From contig NZ_CP132334.1 in the NCBI RefSeq assembly GCF_030758415.1, positions 496,001 to 560,000 of the forward strand: 64,000 bases of DNA. Direction: 5' to 3'. Position 1 is the stretch's first letter; each line of letters opens with the position of its first letter. Source of the DNA: Parvularcula sp. IMCC14364 (GTDB lineage: Bacteria; Pseudomonadota; Alphaproteobacteria; Caulobacterales; Parvularculaceae). This document shows, in pieces, positions 62,427-64,000 of this stretch. Both the position numbers and the translations under genes were made by a program. Under the pieces are notes generated by a model that was given only the letters and a program-made list of their open reading frames with translations, was not told the DNA's origin and did no database searches.

Positions 62427-63410
62427 ATGCGTAAAAACAGAGTGATAGCGCTTGCGTTGGCAGGTGGTTTGGCCGTCACAGCCGGCGCGGCACAGGCGGA
62501 AGACGCGACTTACACCGTCGTCATCGAGAATGATTACGTATTCAACCAGGATCGTGACTATTCCAGCGGGTTCCAGCTCGATTATGTTTCTCCGGCCAAA
62601 CAGGGCAGGGATGGATTGACCGGGCGCATCGCGCGTGATGTCTTGCAGGCAACAGGCAGTGATCCGGTACGCAAGCGCATCGCCGTCGGTCAGTATATTT
62701 TCATCCCCGAAGACACAACCGGCCCCGGTACCCCCGAAGGGCAGCACCCTTATGCAGGGTTTCTGTATGGTACCTATGGTGTTCTGGCCCAGAAAGGGCA
62801 GGACCGTCTCGACAGTTTTCATGTACAGGTCGGCCTGACGGGAGACCCATCGCTCGGGGAAGATGTGCAGGACGTCTTCCATAATGCCTTTGGTGATGAT
62901 GAAGCCCAGGGCTGGGAAACGCAACTTGATACAGAGCTTGCCTTCGCCGCCACTTATGATCAGGCACGCAAATACCCCGTTTTTCAGTGGGGCGGTCTGG
63001 AGAGCGAAGTCATTGCCAATGCCGGCGTCACAGCGGGCACCTTGTTGACACAGGCACATGTGGCCGCCAACTGGCGACTGGGCTTTGACCTCTCTGACGA
63101 TTTCGGCCCGGTCAAACTCTACCCTTATGTCAGTGCCGGTCAGTGGGATAATCAAAGTCGCCTCAGCGGTTATGTCTATATTGGCGGCACGGTTCGGGCG
63201 GTCGCGCGCGATCTGTTCCTTGACGGGAACACATTCTCCGACAGCGAAAGTGTGGACAAGGAGTTTTTCGTGCCAGACTGGAATGCCGGCGCCGTGGTAG
63301 AGCTTGGCGTCGCGCAGGTCAGCTTCACCTATCAGGAGCGCGGCCAGAGCTACGAAACACAGGACACACCGCACAAGACGGCCTCAGTGAATTTGTCACT
63401 CGGTCTTTAA
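62427..63410 (+). CDS. LpxR-like (DUF2219) outer-membrane lipid A deacylase family protein
   Basis: ATG 62427 gives 327 residues with signal peptide MRKNRVIALALAGGLAVTAG (cleaved near AQA-ED). The mature start has IENDYVFNQDRDYSSGF, which fits the Asn-Asp and Ser/Thr-containing active-site region of LpxR; alternating beta strands continue to the end with a terminal LSLGL typical of outer-membrane barrels. LpxR removes the 3'-acyloxyacyl chain from lipid A. Activity is inferred from these few residues. Confidence 0.85.
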   Translation: MRKNRVIALALAGGLAVTAGAAQAEDATYTVVIENDYVFNQDRDYSSGFQLDYVSPAKQGRDGLTGRIARDVLQATGSDPVRKRIAVGQYIFIPEDTTGPGTPEGQHPYAGFLYGTYGVLAQKGQDRLDSFHVQVGLTGDPSLGEDVQDVFHNAFGDDEAQGWETQLDTELAFAATYDQARKYPVFQWGGLESEVIANAGVTAGTLLTQAHVAANWRLGFDLSDDFGPVKLYPYVSAGQWDNQSRLSGYVYIGGTVRAVARDLFLDGNTFSDSESVDKEFFVPDWNAGAVVELGVAQVSFTYQERGQSYETQDTPHKTASVNLSLGL

Positions 63411-63536
63411 TCCTCAGAGATGAAAAGCAGCTTTGGCCTTGAAGCGCACTGCATTTGCGCATATCCGTTGTAGCTTCCAAGCCTATGCTATTCCGCAGCT
63501 TTCGGGATAGCGCTAACAGATTTACGGATTAAAGAC

Positions 63537-64000
63537 ATGAGCGAAATTGCACCGCGCAAACTGCTGAAAGGCGAAACAGGCGACTGGGAAGTTGTGATCG
63601 GGCTGGAAGTCCACGCTCAAGTCTCCTCAAAGTCGAAACTCTTTTCCGGTGCGCCCGCTACCTATGGTGCTGGCCCCAATGAGAATGTGTCACTGGTGGA
63701 TGCCGCTATGCCGGGCATGTTGCCGGTCATCAACAGATATTGCGTGGAACAGGCCATCCGCACGGGGCTTGGTCTTAATGCACAGATCAACACCTGGTCC
63801 CGCTTTGACCGCAAGAATTATTTCTACCCGGACCTGCCGCAGGGCTACCAAATTTCCCAGTATCTTGACCCGATTGTTGGCGAGGGCGAGATCGAGGTGG
63901 AACTTGGGCCGGAAGAAACCATCACGGTTGGCATTGAGCGCCTGCACCTGGAGCAGGATGCGGGCAAGTCGATCCATGATCTGTCCCCGACAGACTCTTA
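63537..64000 (+). CDS. gatB: Asp/Glu-tRNA amidotransferase subunit B, start of gene
   Basis: Begins ATG 63537 and runs off the window after 154 codons. [40 protein letters not shown] and [17 protein letters not shown] are hallmarks of Gat[14 protein letters not shown] continues. GatB converts mischarged Glu-tRNA-Gln or Asp-tRNA-Asn with GatA and GatC. These two genes are not upstream here, so they are either elsewhere or the operon is split. Confidence 0.96.
   Translation, partial: MSEIAPRKLLKGETGDWEVVIGLEVHAQVSSKSKLFSGAPATYGAGPNENVSLVDAAMPGMLPVINRYCVEQAIRTGLGLNAQINTWSRFDRKNYFYPDLPQGYQISQYLDPIVGEGEIEVELGPEETITVGIERLHLEQDAGKSIHDLSPTDS

Noticed and set aside
1-64000. CRISPR array, rRNA operon or replication origin
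   Set aside because: No regularly spaced repeats, no rRNA sequence and no dnaA/parA-type context or clustered DnaA boxes were seen.

Overview
The window is chromosomal DNA from an alphaproteobacterium. The best evidence is the order dusB-ntrY-ntrX-trkA-trkH-hfq-hflX with mazG facing it, a fused ispDF, an ArsR-methyltransferase fusion ahead of metF and metH, and a COQ10-type gene after lipA. The many lipoproteins, peptidases, an LpxR-type outer-membrane enzyme and several dioxygenases would suit a marine or organic-matter-degrading lineage, but I cannot name a genus.

Layout. 1-3.7 kb: a MoxR-type ATPase cut by the window edge, an XRE regulator, a complete 930-bp IS5-family element and two unknown genes. 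3.7-8.2 kb: a 2-oxoglutarate-type dioxygenase facing away from an operon of gabT and two tandem fumarylacetoacetase-like genes, then msrC. 8.2-9.0 kb: a two-gene module of a small basic protein and a PARP-like ADP-ribosyltransferase-fold protein, probably toxin-antitoxin. 9-13 kb: a PH-domain membrane protein, ettA and a lipoprotein amidohydrolase. 13-18.3 kb: the methionine-cycle operon (ArsR-methyltransferase, metF, an HD hydrolase, metH without its homocysteine domain) behind a clear palindromic operator. 18.3-28 kb: DnaJ/TerB protein, EamA transporter, amidase, a frameshifted acyltransferase, lpd, lipA and a COQ10-like gene. 28-41 kb: pncC-like gene, ispDF, dusB, ntrYX, trkAH, hfq, hflX, mazG, ilvE; ntrBC are absent from their usual place. 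41-44.6 kb: a lipoprotein alkaline phosphatase, then ArsR with an unusual ATP-grasp protein.

44.7-50.6 kb is a decayed accessory island beside a tRNA-Leu(UAA) gene. It holds a large serine recombinase remnant, toxin and immunity fragments, an RHS fragment and an ankyrin-repeat gene, broken by three insertion sequences. For two of the broken genes, removing each IS and one copy of its target duplication restores one open frame. One IS is a second copy of the element at 1.7 kb, in inverted orientation.

50.6-64 kb: an oxidoreductase, aldo/keto reductase and TauD operon of unknown pathway; an acyl-CoA beta-oxidation operon (MaoC, thiolase, two acyl-CoA dehydrogenases); a frameshifted TolB/TPR protein; an exported amidohydrolase; an LpxR-like protein; and the start of gatB.

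The least-described content is the ADP-ribosyltransferase-like module (8.2-9.0 kb), the ArsR/ATP-grasp pair (42.9-44.6 kb) and the remnants in the tRNA-Leu island. All family assignments come from reading motifs by eye; no database search was run.
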